A stretch of DNA of 64,000 bases, from positions 170,442 through 234,441 of the forward strand of contig CAYQQJ010000001.1 of NCBI GenBank assembly GCA_964419935.1, written 5' to 3'. The DNA comes from CAYQQJ01 sp964419935. GTDB taxonomy: Bacteria; Pseudomonadota; Gammaproteobacteria; Pseudomonadales; Cellvibrionaceae. Both the position numbers and the translations under genes were made by a program. The notes beneath the pieces are model-generated. The model was not told where the DNA came from, searched no databases, and saw only the letters and a program-made list of their open reading frames with translations. Positions 15,683-24,570 of the stretch are shown in pieces (the stretch's first letter is position 1; each line of letters opens with the position of its first letter).

Positions 15683-16318
15683 TCAATCGCAGCGCAGCCG
15701 ATACTGTTCGGGAATTTGGTCTGCTGAGCTGATGCCGTCCGTCACCTTGCGTACCAAGCCATCGTGGATGCCGTAGATCCAGCCGTGAATCGACAAGGAT
15801 TGGCCTCGAGCCCAGGCTTGCTGGACCACGGGTGTATGGGCGACATTTGAGACTTGTGCGGCGACATTCAGCTCACACAGCAAATTAACCCGGTCGCGCT
15901 CGGATTCTATACCTTCGAACTTTTCCTTGTTTTGAAAGTAGACGTCCCGGATATTGCGCAGCCAGGCATCTGCCACGCCCATGCACTGGTCACCCATCGC
16001 AGCGGTGACGCCGCCGCAGCCGTAGTGTCCGCAGACAATGATGTGTTTGATTTTGAGGACGTTGATTGCGTAGACCATCACTGACAGACAGTTGAGGTCG
16101 GTATGGATCACGACGTTGGCAACGTTGCGGTGGACGAAGAGTTCGCCGGGCATCAGGTCGACGACCTGATTGGCGGGGACGCGGCTGTCGGAACAACCAA
16201 TCCATAAGAATTCGGGGGCTTGCTGGGCGGCCAGTTTCTCGAAGAAGCTGGGGTCCTCCTGCTTGATTTTGTTGGCCCAGTTATGGTTTTTTTCGACTAA
16301 AAAATCGAGTGCGCTCAT
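15683..16318 (-). CDS. can: Beta-class carbonic anhydrase
   Basis: A 211-residue enzyme interconverting CO2 and bicarbonate. Zinc ligands are Cys42, His98 and Cys101 (GCSDSR at 41-46, CGHYGCGG at 96-103); the Asp44/Arg46 dyad is present. FVHRNVANVV (61-70) is another beta-CA signature. AGGA lies 7 bases before the ATG. It is divergent from sbcB with about 100 bp between. Confidence 0.96.
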   Translation of the reverse strand: MSALDFLVEKNHNWANKIKQEDPSFFEKLAAQQAPEFLWIGCSDSRVPANQVVDLMPGELFVHRNVANVVIHTDLNCLSVMVYAINVLKIKHIIVCGHYGCGGVTAAMGDQCMGVADAWLRNIRDVYFQNKEKFEGIESERDRVNLLCELNVAAQVSNVAHTPVVQQAWARGQSLSIHGWIYGIHDGLVRKVTDGISSADQIPEQYRLRCD

Positions 16319-16420
16319 AGGTCATCCTGTCTTTTAAAGTTTTGCGAGTATAACGAAATATGTTCTTGATGATAAGCTCAACAACGTCAAAAAAATTCAG
16401 CAGGCTGTTACGGATCAGAG

Positions 16421-17869
16421 ATGACGACACTTTACTGGCACGATTACGAAACCTGGGGAGCTGATCCATCCATCGATCGGCCCAGTCAGTTCGCAGGAGT
16501 GCGTACGGACGAGGCGTTGAACATTGTGGGCGAACCGCTGGTGGCCTATTGCAGGCCGCCTCAAGATGTTTTGCCTCACCCGGAAGCCTGCCTGATTACC
16601 GGTATAACGCCGCAGAAAGCCATTGCGGAAGGGTTGCCGGAGAATGAATTCATTGCCGCGATATATCGCGAACTGTCGCAGCCAGGCACCTGTGGCGTTG
16701 GTTACAATTCCTTGCGGTTTGATGACGAAGTGACGCGTCACACCCTCTACCGGAATTTTTATGATCCCTATGAGCGTGAGTGGCGCAACGGCAATAGCCG
16801 CTGGGACATTATCGACATGGTGCGACTGACCTACGCGCTGCGGCCGGCGGGTATCGAATGGCCCATGGTGGACGGCAAGCCGAGCTTCAAGCTGGAGAAT
16901 CTGACCGCCGCCAATGGGATCAGTCACGTGGGAGCCCACGATGCCTATGCCGATGTGGAGGCGACGATTCAACTTGCGCGGTTGATTCGCACGGCGCAGC
17001 CTGCCCTCTACGATTATGTCTACCGCAACAAAAGCAAACAGCAGCTGATGACCTTGATTGATTTTGTTCACAGAAAGCCGCTGTTACATATCTCCTCCAT
17101 GTTCCCTTCGGCCCAGGGTTGTACCGCCCTGGTAGCGCCGCTGGCGATGCACCCGACCAACAAGAACGCGGTGATTGTTTATGACCTTGGCCATTCGCCG
17201 GAGGCGCTGATACGGGCCGATGATGAAACATTGCAGCGCTTGGTATTTTCCCGAAAGGATGAGCTTGCTGAAGATGAATGCCGCATCCCCATCAAGCTGG
17301 TGCATTTGAACAAGTGTCCAGTGCTTGTGACGCCCAAGCTACTGACCGATGACGCCGCCCGGCGCTTGACCATTGACAAAGCAGCCTGCGAGCGCCACTG
17401 GCAACAGCTGCTGGAGGTGGACCTCACCGCCAAGCTCCACGCGCTCTATAGTCAGCGAAGCTTTCCCGAACGTCTCGACCCGGAAAGGAAACTCTATGAT
17501 GGGTTTATCGGTGATGCGGACAAGCAGGTGATGACCGCGGTGCGGCAGGCGGATTCACAGGCGTTGGCGCAGCAGACGTTTGTCTTCAAGGATAAGCGCC
17601 TGCCGGAGATACTGTTTCGGTACCGTGCGAGGAACTTTCCCTCGAGCTTGACTGCCAAGGAGCAGGGCTACTGGCAGGAATTCTGCCGTGAACGCCTGAT
17701 GCGCGGCGATGAGGGATGTTTGTCACTGGCTGCGATGAATCAGCGTATCGATGAACTGCTGCAGGAAGGGCTGGACGCCGACGGCCAGAAGGTGCTGCAG
17801 CAGCTGCGTCGCTACGGGGCGAACCTGATGAGTGATCTCAATGTTCGACCTCACGTCTGCCGGCGTTGA
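16421..17869 (+). CDS. sbcB: Exodeoxyribonuclease I
   Basis: A 482-residue DEDDh 3'-5' exonuclease of single-stranded DNA. Asp8 and Glu10 (WHDYETWG) begin the active site; LRFDDEVTRHTLYRNFYDPY is the exoII region and HDAYADVEAT supplies the catalytic His and Asp. The remaining domains (SH3-like and helical) follow, and overall length matches E. coli ExoI (475). It acts in mismatch repair and recombination clean-up. Divergent from can. Confidence 0.96.
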   Translation: MTTLYWHDYETWGADPSIDRPSQFAGVRTDEALNIVGEPLVAYCRPPQDVLPHPEACLITGITPQKAIAEGLPENEFIAAIYRELSQPGTCGVGYNSLRFDDEVTRHTLYRNFYDPYEREWRNGNSRWDIIDMVRLTYALRPAGIEWPMVDGKPSFKLENLTAANGISHVGAHDAYADVEATIQLARLIRTAQPALYDYVYRNKSKQQLMTLIDFVHRKPLLHISSMFPSAQGCTALVAPLAMHPTNKNAVIVYDLGHSPEALIRADDETLQRLVFSRKDELAEDECRIPIKLVHLNKCPVLVTPKLLTDDAARRLTIDKAACERHWQQLLEVDLTAKLHALYSQRSFPERLDPERKLYDGFIGDADKQVMTAVRQADSQALAQQTFVFKDKRLPEILFRYRARNFPSSLTAKEQGYWQEFCRERLMRGDEGCLSLAAMNQRIDELLQEGLDADGQKVLQQLRRYGANLMSDLNVRPHVCRR

Positions 17870-17903
17870 TGGCAGCTCGCTGCAGTCTAATGAGCGCCAA
17901 CTG

Positions 17904-17947
17904 CGGGGGAAAAATTTGCAACATGATCTGCCTTTATATTTCCCCCG
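17904..17947. other. Hairpin upstream of pyrB
   Basis: CGGGGGAAA (17904-17912) pairs with TTTCCCCCG (17939-17947) across a 26-base loop in the sbcB-pyrB gap. No T-run follows, so it is not a clear terminator. It could act as an attenuator or operator for pyrB, but nothing else supports this. Confidence 0.35.
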
Positions 17948-18006
17948 GCGGCACGCTAAAATAGGCGCCGCGAAAATCGCGCTATCATCCTGAGGTGGAG
18001 GTTCGA

Positions 18007-19023
18007 ATGGAATTTGCGGGTAGTCATGTCTTGTCGATCGACCAGTTTCAGCGGGAGGACATTGAGCGCGTATTTCAGGTCGCCGACTCTATGCGACCTT
18101 ATGCATTGCGACAGCAGGTTACCCGGGTATTGGAAGGTGCCATTCTGGGAAACATGTTTTTCGAGGCCAGCACGCGCACCCGGGTGAGCTTTGGCTGCGC
18201 GTTCAATTTGCTGGGTGGAGAGGTGCGGGAAACCACCGGTTTCAAAACATCGGCAATCGCCAAGGGCGAATCCCTTTACGACACCGCGCGGGTGCTGTCC
18301 GGGTACAGCGACATTATTTGTATGCGCCACCCGGCCAGCGGTTCTGTCGCGGAGTTTGCCAGCGCCAGCCGAGTGCCGGTGATCAACGGCGGTGACGGTG
18401 CCAACGAGCACCCCAGTCAGGCGCTGCTCGACCTTTACACAATCCGCAAGGAGCTGAAGGACCGCGGACGCGAGCTGGATGGATTCCGCATCGCCATGAT
18501 TGGCGACCTCAAACACGGCCGTACCGTGCACTCGCTTTGCCGCTTGCTGACCTTATTTGAGAATGTACGCGTGGCCTTGGTATCACCGGTTGAACTGGCA
18601 ATGCCGGAAGAGCTGGTTGAGGATTTACGCGCCGCCGGCCATCAGGTGGAAGTTTCCAGCGAGCTGACCAACAGCATCAGTCATGTGGATATTGTCTACT
18701 CCACCCGTATTCAGGAGGAGCGTTTCAATAGCAAGGAAGAGGCGGACCTTTATCGCGGGCGGTTTCGCCTCAATCAGGCAATCTATACCCAGTTCTGCGA
18801 GCCGAACACAGTAATTATGCACCCGCTGCCCAGGGATTCACGGGCGGAAGCCAACGAGCTGGACAACGACCTCAATCAGAATCCGAATCTTGCCATATTC
18901 CGCCAGGCCGACAACGGAATTCTGGTGCGTATGGCGCTGTTTGCGCTGATTCTGGATGTGGTAGAGCAGGTCGACAAGTCCGCCCGTCCGGTGAACTGGT
19001 ACAACCAGCGTCACGTTATCTAA
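18007..19023 (+). CDS. pyrB: Aspartate carbamoyltransferase catalytic subunit
   Basis: A 338-residue transcarbamylase, second step of pyrimidine synthesis. FFEASTRTRVSF contains the carbamoyl-phosphate loop (STRTR) and KGESLYDT the lysine loop supplied to the neighbouring active site; MRHPASGS and the HPLPRDSRA segment complete the sites. ATG 18007 was chosen over GTG 17995 because GGAGG lies 5 bases upstream. It is about 27 residues longer than the E. coli chain. No pyrI or dihydroorotase-like partner gene is adjacent. Confidence 0.95.
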   Translation: MEFAGSHVLSIDQFQREDIERVFQVADSMRPYALRQQVTRVLEGAILGNMFFEASTRTRVSFGCAFNLLGGEVRETTGFKTSAIAKGESLYDTARVLSGYSDIICMRHPASGSVAEFASASRVPVINGGDGANEHPSQALLDLYTIRKELKDRGRELDGFRIAMIGDLKHGRTVHSLCRLLTLFENVRVALVSPVELAMPEELVEDLRAAGHQVEVSSELTNSISHVDIVYSTRIQEERFNSKEEADLYRGRFRLNQAIYTQFCEPNTVIMHPLPRDSRAEANELDNDLNQNPNLAIFRQADNGILVRMALFALILDVVEQVDKSARPVNWYNQRHVI

Positions 19024-19053
19024 CCCCGTTTAGTGGATCATTGAGGTACTGCG

Positions 19054-20328
19054 CTAGAACAGTAGCTGGTCGATGACGTTGACCAGCTGATGCTTGTCCA
19101 GTGGGTGGCGCAGCTCGGCGCTGGCGTTGATATCACTGGCGATCTGACCCAGGTTGATGCCGTTGTCGGAATAGATCACAACCGGTATATCGGAAACCGC
19201 TGAATTGGTGTTGAGCGCGCTCCCTATCTCAATGGTCTGCAATTCATCCTGAACACCCAGCAATATCACATCGGGCTGTACGTTCTCGGCAATTTCCAGA
19301 CATTCTTCCGTCGTCGTCGCGGTCACTAGGCTGCAGTGTCCGGCCAGATGATGGTTGATCAGATCCAGATTGTCTTCATTGGCGTCCACAACCAGCACGC
19401 AGCCGTGCGGGTTGAATATATCCAGGTGAACGCGGTTGCGGCCATTTTGCTTGGCGACGTAAAGGGCCTTGTCTGCATGGCGAATTTGCTTGGAGAGGCT
19501 GGTTCCGGTGGTGAAGCGGGTCACACTGACGCCCAGGCTGAGAGTGACTTTGGTATCGGACGTGGAGGCGCGGTGTTTTATATAAAGGGCTTCCACCCGG
19601 CGGCGAACCTCTTCCGCTACATGGACGGCGCCATCTTCAGGAGTATTGGTCAGAAGCGCCACGAACTCCTCGCCGCCGTAGCGGCCGACCAGATCCGCCG
19701 GCCGGTTGATGCAATCCGCCAGTACCCCGGCTATGGCCCGCAGGCATTTGTCGCCGGCCTGATGGCCGTAGTAGTCGTTGTACAGTTTGAAGTGATCGAC
19801 ATCCATGATGATGACCGCCAGCGGCTCTTTGTCGCGGCTGGCCTGCCGCCAGAGTTTTTCAGCTTTTTCCTCGAATGTGCGTCGGTTGAGTAACTGAGTC
19901 AAGCCATCGATCTGGCTGAGCGTGGTCAACTTGTCATTGAGCTGCGTCAGCTGGTCGCGCATCTCGGTAATGCGTTCCATGGCGCGAATTTTGGCTTTGA
20001 GGATGACGTCACTGACGGGTTTGATCAAATAGTCATCGCCGCCGGCATCAATGCCTTCATGCAGGTCTTCCTCGTCGTTTTTGCCGGTTACGAAAATGAT
20101 GGGTATCCAGTGATCTCCCAGCCACTCACGAATCAGACGGGTCGTTTCGAAACCATCCAGACCGGGCATCTCCACATCCATGATGATCATGTCTACCGGC
20201 GTATGCTCCGCGATCTGCAACGCTTCCTCACCGCAGGAGGCAACAATGGGCGTATGGCCCGCATTGCGAATATAACTGCTCATGGCATGCCGGAGCGTGG
20301 CGCTGTCTTCTACCAGCAGTATTTTCAT
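19054..20328 (-). CDS. PleD-like response regulator diguanylate cyclase (REC-GGDEF-degenerate REC)
   Basis: A 424-residue protein. Residues 1-120 are a receiver domain with phospho-acceptor Asp51 (IIMDVEMPG). The GGDEF domain has GGEEF at 218-222 and an RxxD inhibitory site at 209-212 (RPAD), so it should make c-di-GMP and be product-inhibited. After about 305 a second receiver-like fold begins (GCVLVVDANEDN), but the acceptor position reads ILLGVQ, with Gly replacing Asp, so it cannot be phosphorylated. Domain order is REC-GGDEF-REC rather than PleD's REC-REC-GGDEF. No kinase gene is adjacent. Convergent with pyrB. Confidence 0.92.
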   Translation of the reverse strand: MKILLVEDSATLRHAMSSYIRNAGHTPIVASCGEEALQIAEHTPVDMIIMDVEMPGLDGFETTRLIREWLGDHWIPIIFVTGKNDEEDLHEGIDAGGDDYLIKPVSDVILKAKIRAMERITEMRDQLTQLNDKLTTLSQIDGLTQLLNRRTFEEKAEKLWRQASRDKEPLAVIIMDVDHFKLYNDYYGHQAGDKCLRAIAGVLADCINRPADLVGRYGGEEFVALLTNTPEDGAVHVAEEVRRRVEALYIKHRASTSDTKVTLSLGVSVTRFTTGTSLSKQIRHADKALYVAKQNGRNRVHLDIFNPHGCVLVVDANEDNLDLINHHLAGHCSLVTATTTEECLEIAENVQPDVILLGVQDELQTIEIGSALNTNSAVSDIPVVIYSDNGINLGQIASDINASAELRHPLDKHQLVNVIDQLLF

Positions 20329-20668
20329 GAAGGTCGGCCATTATTTTGATGGAAAAAAGTGTAGCACACGTCAAAGCGCTGCCATGTGAAGCTGTAGCGG
20401 TATCTCGCCCGTCGGGCCGCTCTTCAACCCGAACGGTAACGCATCTCCGAGTAGTATTTAACGGGCGATTTCGGTATCTTTACCGGCTATTTTGCTTTTA
20501 TCGTTCGTGGCCATCGTTTGTCCGTCCTGAACCGGTGTGTCCTGATGGTCGTCATTATCCTATGGTGGTTTATATTCTATAATCTTCCGCTTTCCCACTG
20601 TTCAGAACATCATTAACCCAAGCCGGGCTGCGCGCATCCCACCAATCCGAGTTAAACAGTAGATTTTC
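20329..20668. other. Divergent promoter region, no gene
   Basis: 340 bp between the cyclase (minus) and the acyltransferase (plus). It must hold both promoters. I see no coding region, no LexA box for the downstream dinG, and no strong hairpin. Confidence 0.5.
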
Positions 20669-21835
20669 ATGACCGATTTTGACGACATTCGCCCCTACAA
20701 CGATGATGAAGTAGAGGCTACCCTGGAGCGCTTGCTGAAGGACAAGGAATTTCTGGATACCATAATCCGCTGGAAGCTGCCGGCTTTGAAGATGCTCGCA
20801 CCCCTGGCCCGGCCATTCGTGCGCCGGGCGTTGGCGAACAAAACCAAGGGAATCCACAGCGTCAGTGACTTTCAGGCTCGGGTGGAAAGCTATCTCGAGT
20901 ATGTTATCGAGAAAACCACCACCAGTCTCACCGTCTCCGGTCTGGACCAACTGGACGCCAATCAGGCCTATTGTTTCGTCAGCAACCACCGCGACATCGC
21001 CATGGATTCCGCGTTCGTCAACTGGTGCCTGTTCCGCAAGGGTTCTCAGACCCTGCGCATCGCCATCGGCGACAATCTGCTGACCAAACCCTTCGCCTCC
21101 GACATCATGCGACTCAACAAGAGCTTCATCGTCAATCGCTCGGCGAAAGGGCCGCGGGAAAAACTGAAAGCCGCGAAAAAACTGTCGCAGTACATTCATT
21201 ATTCCATTGTCAACGACAACAGCAATATCTGGATTGCGCAGCGCGAAGGCCGCGCCAAAGACGGGCTCGACAAGACCAACCCGGCGATTATCAGCATGCT
21301 GGCGTTGAATCGCGACAAAGCGATGCCCCTAGGCGATTACATTCGTCAGCTGAAACTGGTACCTGTCACCATTTCCTATGAATTCGATCCCTGTGATGAG
21401 TCGAAAGCGAAAGAACTTCATACCATCGAAAATGAAGGCGCTTACCAAAAGCAGGAACACGAAGATATGGCGAGTATTGCCCGCGGCATTACCGGCTTCA
21501 AAGGCGATGTGCATCTGGCTTTTGGCAAGCCGCTGGATGCGGATTACACCACGACGGAAGAGGTCACCGCGGACCTGGATCGTGAAATACAGCAGAACTA
21601 TGTATTGCATCCGAGCAACTGCCTCGCCTATGAAGTGCTGGAGCAGAAAGCGCCAGCAGTGCTGGCCACAGCGGTAGCTGTGCCCTTTGACGAATTGAAA
21701 CTGAAAAACAAGCGCAACATTTTTGGTCAGCGGGTCGAAACCTGCGACCCGGCCTGGCGCGACATATTCCTGCGCGCCTACGCCAACCCGGTGTACAGCA
21801 AGCTGCGCTTGCAATCTGACAGTGGCGGCCTTTGA
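20669..21835 (+). CDS. 1-acylglycerol-3-phosphate acyltransferase-like (LPLAT/PlsC superfamily)
   Basis: A 388-residue protein. SNHRDIAMDS is the acyltransferase His-Asp motif (here H-x5-D); FIVNRSAKGPREKL is block 2 and IWIAQREGRAKDGLD resembles the acceptor-binding block with the conserved Glu-Gly-x-x. LKLVPVTISYEFDPCDESKA is a later family motif. It is longer than PlsC (about 245 aa), with a ~90-residue N-terminal extension, like the large gammaproteobacterial subgroup annotated as acyltransferases. Substrate unknown. The stop overlaps the dinG start (TGATG), so the two are translationally coupled. Confidence 0.85.
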   Translation: MTDFDDIRPYNDDEVEATLERLLKDKEFLDTIIRWKLPALKMLAPLARPFVRRALANKTKGIHSVSDFQARVESYLEYVIEKTTTSLTVSGLDQLDANQAYCFVSNHRDIAMDSAFVNWCLFRKGSQTLRIAIGDNLLTKPFASDIMRLNKSFIVNRSAKGPREKLKAAKKLSQYIHYSIVNDNSNIWIAQREGRAKDGLDKTNPAIISMLALNRDKAMPLGDYIRQLKLVPVTISYEFDPCDESKAKELHTIENEGAYQKQEHEDMASIARGITGFKGDVHLAFGKPLDADYTTTEEVTADLDREIQQNYVLHPSNCLAYEVLEQKAPAVLATAVAVPFDELKLKNKRNIFGQRVETCDPAWRDIFLRAYANPVYSKLRLQSDSGGL

Positions 21836-23985
21836 TGCTCGACGAGGACGTCAAGAAAACAATTCAGCAAACCTATTCAGAGTTTTTGGCCGCGCGCTCA
21901 TTGAAGCCGCGTTACGGTCAGAAGCTGATGATTGCTGATATCGCCAGAACGTTGGGCAATATCCAGCTCGATAGCGAGGGAGTCCGCCACAACGAAGGCC
22001 ACATCTGCGTGGTGGAAGCTGGCACGGGTACGGGCAAGACCATCGCTTATCTGCTTGCGACCTTGCCGATTGCCAAAGCTTTGGGCAAAAAAGTGGTAGT
22101 GGCAACGGCCACGGTGGCCCTGCAGGAGCAGATCGTGTTCAAGGACCTGCCGGACCTGAAACGCCACAGCGAGCTGGACTTCCAATATGCCATGGCCAAA
22201 GGGCGTGGCCGCTACCTCTGCCTGACCAAGCTGGACCGCATTCTGTCTGATTTTGATGCAGAACCCACGATTCCCCTGGTTGAAGATGAATGGTCAGCTA
22301 TCGACGAATCTGACATGGCGCTTTACCGCGGCATGATGGACTCCCTGGCGCAGGGAAAGTGGGACGGGGACCGCGACAATTGGCCGGACGAACTCGAACA
22401 GGTGCGTTGGCAGCGGGTAACGACGGACCACCGACAATGCACCGGGCGCCGTTGCAGTCACGTGCGCAACTGCTCGTTTTTTCAGGCACGGGAAGCGATT
22501 GATGATGTGGATTGCGTGGTGGCCAATCACGATCTGGTGTTGGCGGACCTGGCATTGGGCGGAGGGGCGATCCTGCCCGCGCCAGAAGACACGATCTATA
22601 TCTTCGATGAAGCCCATCATTTGCCCGACAAAGCACTCAACCATTTTGCCAGTCACACCCGCGTGCACAGTACGTCCCGCTGGCTGGGGCAGGGCGAGGG
22701 GCAATGGGATGCCATTGTTGAGCCACTGAGCGAGGCGGTTTACTTCATGCAGCTTGCCGCTGAGGTTCCCGCAGCGATGAAGCACGCACGGCAGTTGCTG
22801 GACGCGCTCTACCCCCAACTGGAACCCTTCGTTGAACAAATGGATGTTGGGCAGCAACACTCCGGACAACCATTCCGGCAGCAACCCGCACGTCACCGTT
22901 TTGTCCAGGGGCAGGTCCCTGAACACATTGAAGACCAGGCCAAGTCACTGCGGGATGCTTTCGCGGAGCTGTCCAGCCGCCTCGATAAGTTAAACACCGA
23001 GGTGGGACAGCTACTGGAAAGCGACCACGGTGCGGTGCCGCAAGTCGATCTGGAAGTTGCTTTTGCGCTTTTGGGCAGCTGGTGCTCACGGGCCGATGCC
23101 AATCTGGAATTGTGGACCAGCTACGCCCAAACCGAGCCCAAGCCCAACTGGCCGATCGCGCGCTGGATCACCATGATCGAATTTGGTGGCAACCGGGATT
23201 TCGAATTGGTGGCCAGCCCGATCCTGGCCGCCAGTACCCTCAGGGAAAGTCTTTGGTCACGCTGTTGTGGCGCGGTGGCCACCTCCGCCACTCTCACGGC
23301 TCTGGGCAGTTTCGACCGCTTTCGCTATCGCGCCGGGACACCGGAAGATGCGCACTACAATGTGGTGCCAAGCCCGTTCCAGTTTCAGCAAGCGGCAACC
23401 CTTGAAGTGCCCGCTGGCGCAATTGAGGCGGGTAATGCAGCCGCTCATACCGAAAGCCTGTTGACGTTGCTGCCGGAGATCCTCCATCCAGACGAAGCGT
23501 CTCTGGTACTTTTTGCGTCCCGCCGGCAAATGCAGGAGGTGTATGACGAGCTACCCGAGCAATGGCACGATCGGATCCTGGTGCAGGGTACCGGCTCAAA
23601 ACAGACGCTGCTGGATGAGCACAAGCGGCGGGTGAAAGCGGGAGAGGGCAGTGTGTTATTCGGCCTGGCGAGTTTTGCCGAAGGGCTGGACTTACCGGGG
23701 GATCAATGCAAACACGTGGTCATCGCCAAAATCCCGTTCGCAGTACCTGACGACCCGGTGGAAGCGGCGCTGGCCGAATGGATCGAGGCGCAAGGCGGCA
23801 ACGCTTTTATGCAGATCACGGTTCCCGATGCGGCTATCAAACTGGTGCAGGCATGCGGGCGCTTGTTGCGCACGGAGTCGGACACGGGGCGTGTGACCTT
23901 GCTGGACAGGCGGATAGTCACCAAACGCTACGGCAAAGCCATTCTGGATTCGCTGCCACCCTTCACGCAAAAGATTGCCCGCTGA
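21835..23985 (+). CDS. dinG: ATP-dependent DNA helicase DinG
   Basis: A 716-residue SF2 helicase, the same length as E. coli DinG. Walker A is AGTGTGKT (62-69) and the DEAH box FDEAHH (258-263). Cys129, Cys202, Cys207 and Cys213 match the four cysteines of the [4Fe-4S] domain, with spacing identical to E. coli for the last three. DinG unwinds R-loops and D-loops at replication forks. E. coli dinG is LexA-controlled, but here the gene is downstream of an acyltransferase and I see no LexA box in front of either. Confidence 0.95.
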   Translation: MLDEDVKKTIQQTYSEFLAARSLKPRYGQKLMIADIARTLGNIQLDSEGVRHNEGHICVVEAGTGTGKTIAYLLATLPIAKALGKKVVVATATVALQEQIVFKDLPDLKRHSELDFQYAMAKGRGRYLCLTKLDRILSDFDAEPTIPLVEDEWSAIDESDMALYRGMMDSLAQGKWDGDRDNWPDELEQVRWQRVTTDHRQCTGRRCSHVRNCSFFQAREAIDDVDCVVANHDLVLADLALGGGAILPAPEDTIYIFDEAHHLPDKALNHFASHTRVHSTSRWLGQGEGQWDAIVEPLSEAVYFMQLAAEVPAAMKHARQLLDALYPQLEPFVEQMDVGQQHSGQPFRQQPARHRFVQGQVPEHIEDQAKSLRDAFAELSSRLDKLNTEVGQLLESDHGAVPQVDLEVAFALLGSWCSRADANLELWTSYAQTEPKPNWPIARWITMIEFGGNRDFELVASPILAASTLRESLWSRCCGAVATSATLTALGSFDRFRYRAGTPEDAHYNVVPSPFQFQQAATLEVPAGAIEAGNAAAHTESLLTLLPEILHPDEASLVLFASRRQMQEVYDELPEQWHDRILVQGTGSKQTLLDEHKRRVKAGEGSVLFGLASFAEGLDLPGDQCKHVVIAKIPFAVPDDPVEAALAEWIEAQGGNAFMQITVPDAAIKLVQACGRLLRTESDTGRVTLLDRRIVTKRYGKAILDSLPPFTQKIAR

Positions 23986-24093
23986 TAGCTGACCGAACGT
24001 TGTCACATATCGACATGGCGCGAAAAAAACGTGCAGAATGCGCTAAAACGCTGTCTCAGGAGTTGTTAATAACGTGCCAAAGCAGGAGTTTTT

Positions 24094-24441
24094 GTGAGTA
24101 GAGCAACAGTGGTGGCAAATTTGCTGATCGATGTGGAATACGAGCTGCGCAACATGCAGCTGTGGGAGTCGGAGTCACCCAGTGCCGAGGCCTTGGCGAG
24201 CGTCGAACCTTTCTGTATCGACACGCTGGATTTTCCGCAGTGGCTACAGTGGGTATTCCTGCCGCGCATGCACAGCCTGCTGGAGTCCCAGAAACCTCTA
24301 CCCGAAAAATGTGAGATAGCCCCGATGGCAGAGGAATACTTCCGCGGCCATGCAGCTCCCAATCCTGAACTTATCGGCGTACTCCACGGGCTAGACGAGG
24401 TGATTTCGAAGGAGCCTCAAGCCCCAAGCTACAAGCCGTAA
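24094..24441 (+). CDS. yqcC: YqcC-family protein (DUF446)
   Basis: A 115-residue protein with the family segments ELRNMQLWE and FPQWLQWVFLPRMHSLLE; all-helical fold, function unknown. Start is GTG with AGGAG 5 bases upstream. The last eight codons (PQAPSYKP) and the stop lie within a heptamer repeat element (CAAGCCCCAAGCTACAAGCC), so the C-terminus appears to have been created or altered by the repeat. In many genomes yqcC precedes truC; here the convergent argS follows instead. Confidence 0.88.
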   Translation: MSRATVVANLLIDVEYELRNMQLWESESPSAEALASVEPFCIDTLDFPQWLQWVFLPRMHSLLESQKPLPEKCEIAPMAEEYFRGHAAPNPELIGVLHGLDEVISKEPQAPSYKP

Positions 24442-24566
24442 GCTAAAAAATAGAAAAGACAAAGTAGTGCGCTTAATGAAAAAGGCGGCGGAAGGCGCTT
24501 GAAGCTTTTTCGCCCCTACGCTCCTTTATCTTTTACTTGCAGCTTGAAGCTTGCGGCTTGCAGCTC
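24418..24566. repeat. Composite inverted heptamer element between yqcC and argS
   Basis: Left arm CAAGCCCCAAGCTACAAGCC... (24418-24444) mirrors CTTGCAGCTTGAAGCTTGC...CAGCTC (24536-24566). The centre holds GGCGGAAGGCGCTTGAAGC...CGCCCCTA (24487-24518), nearly the reverse complement of the core of the apbC-dcd element. It sits between two convergent genes and may act as a bidirectional terminator. Confidence 0.75.
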
Positions 24567-24570
24567 TTAC

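Noticed and set aside
20329..20668. LexA box for the dinG transcript
   Set aside because: No CTGT-N8-ACAG or near match seen, unlike the clear site at 757-776.
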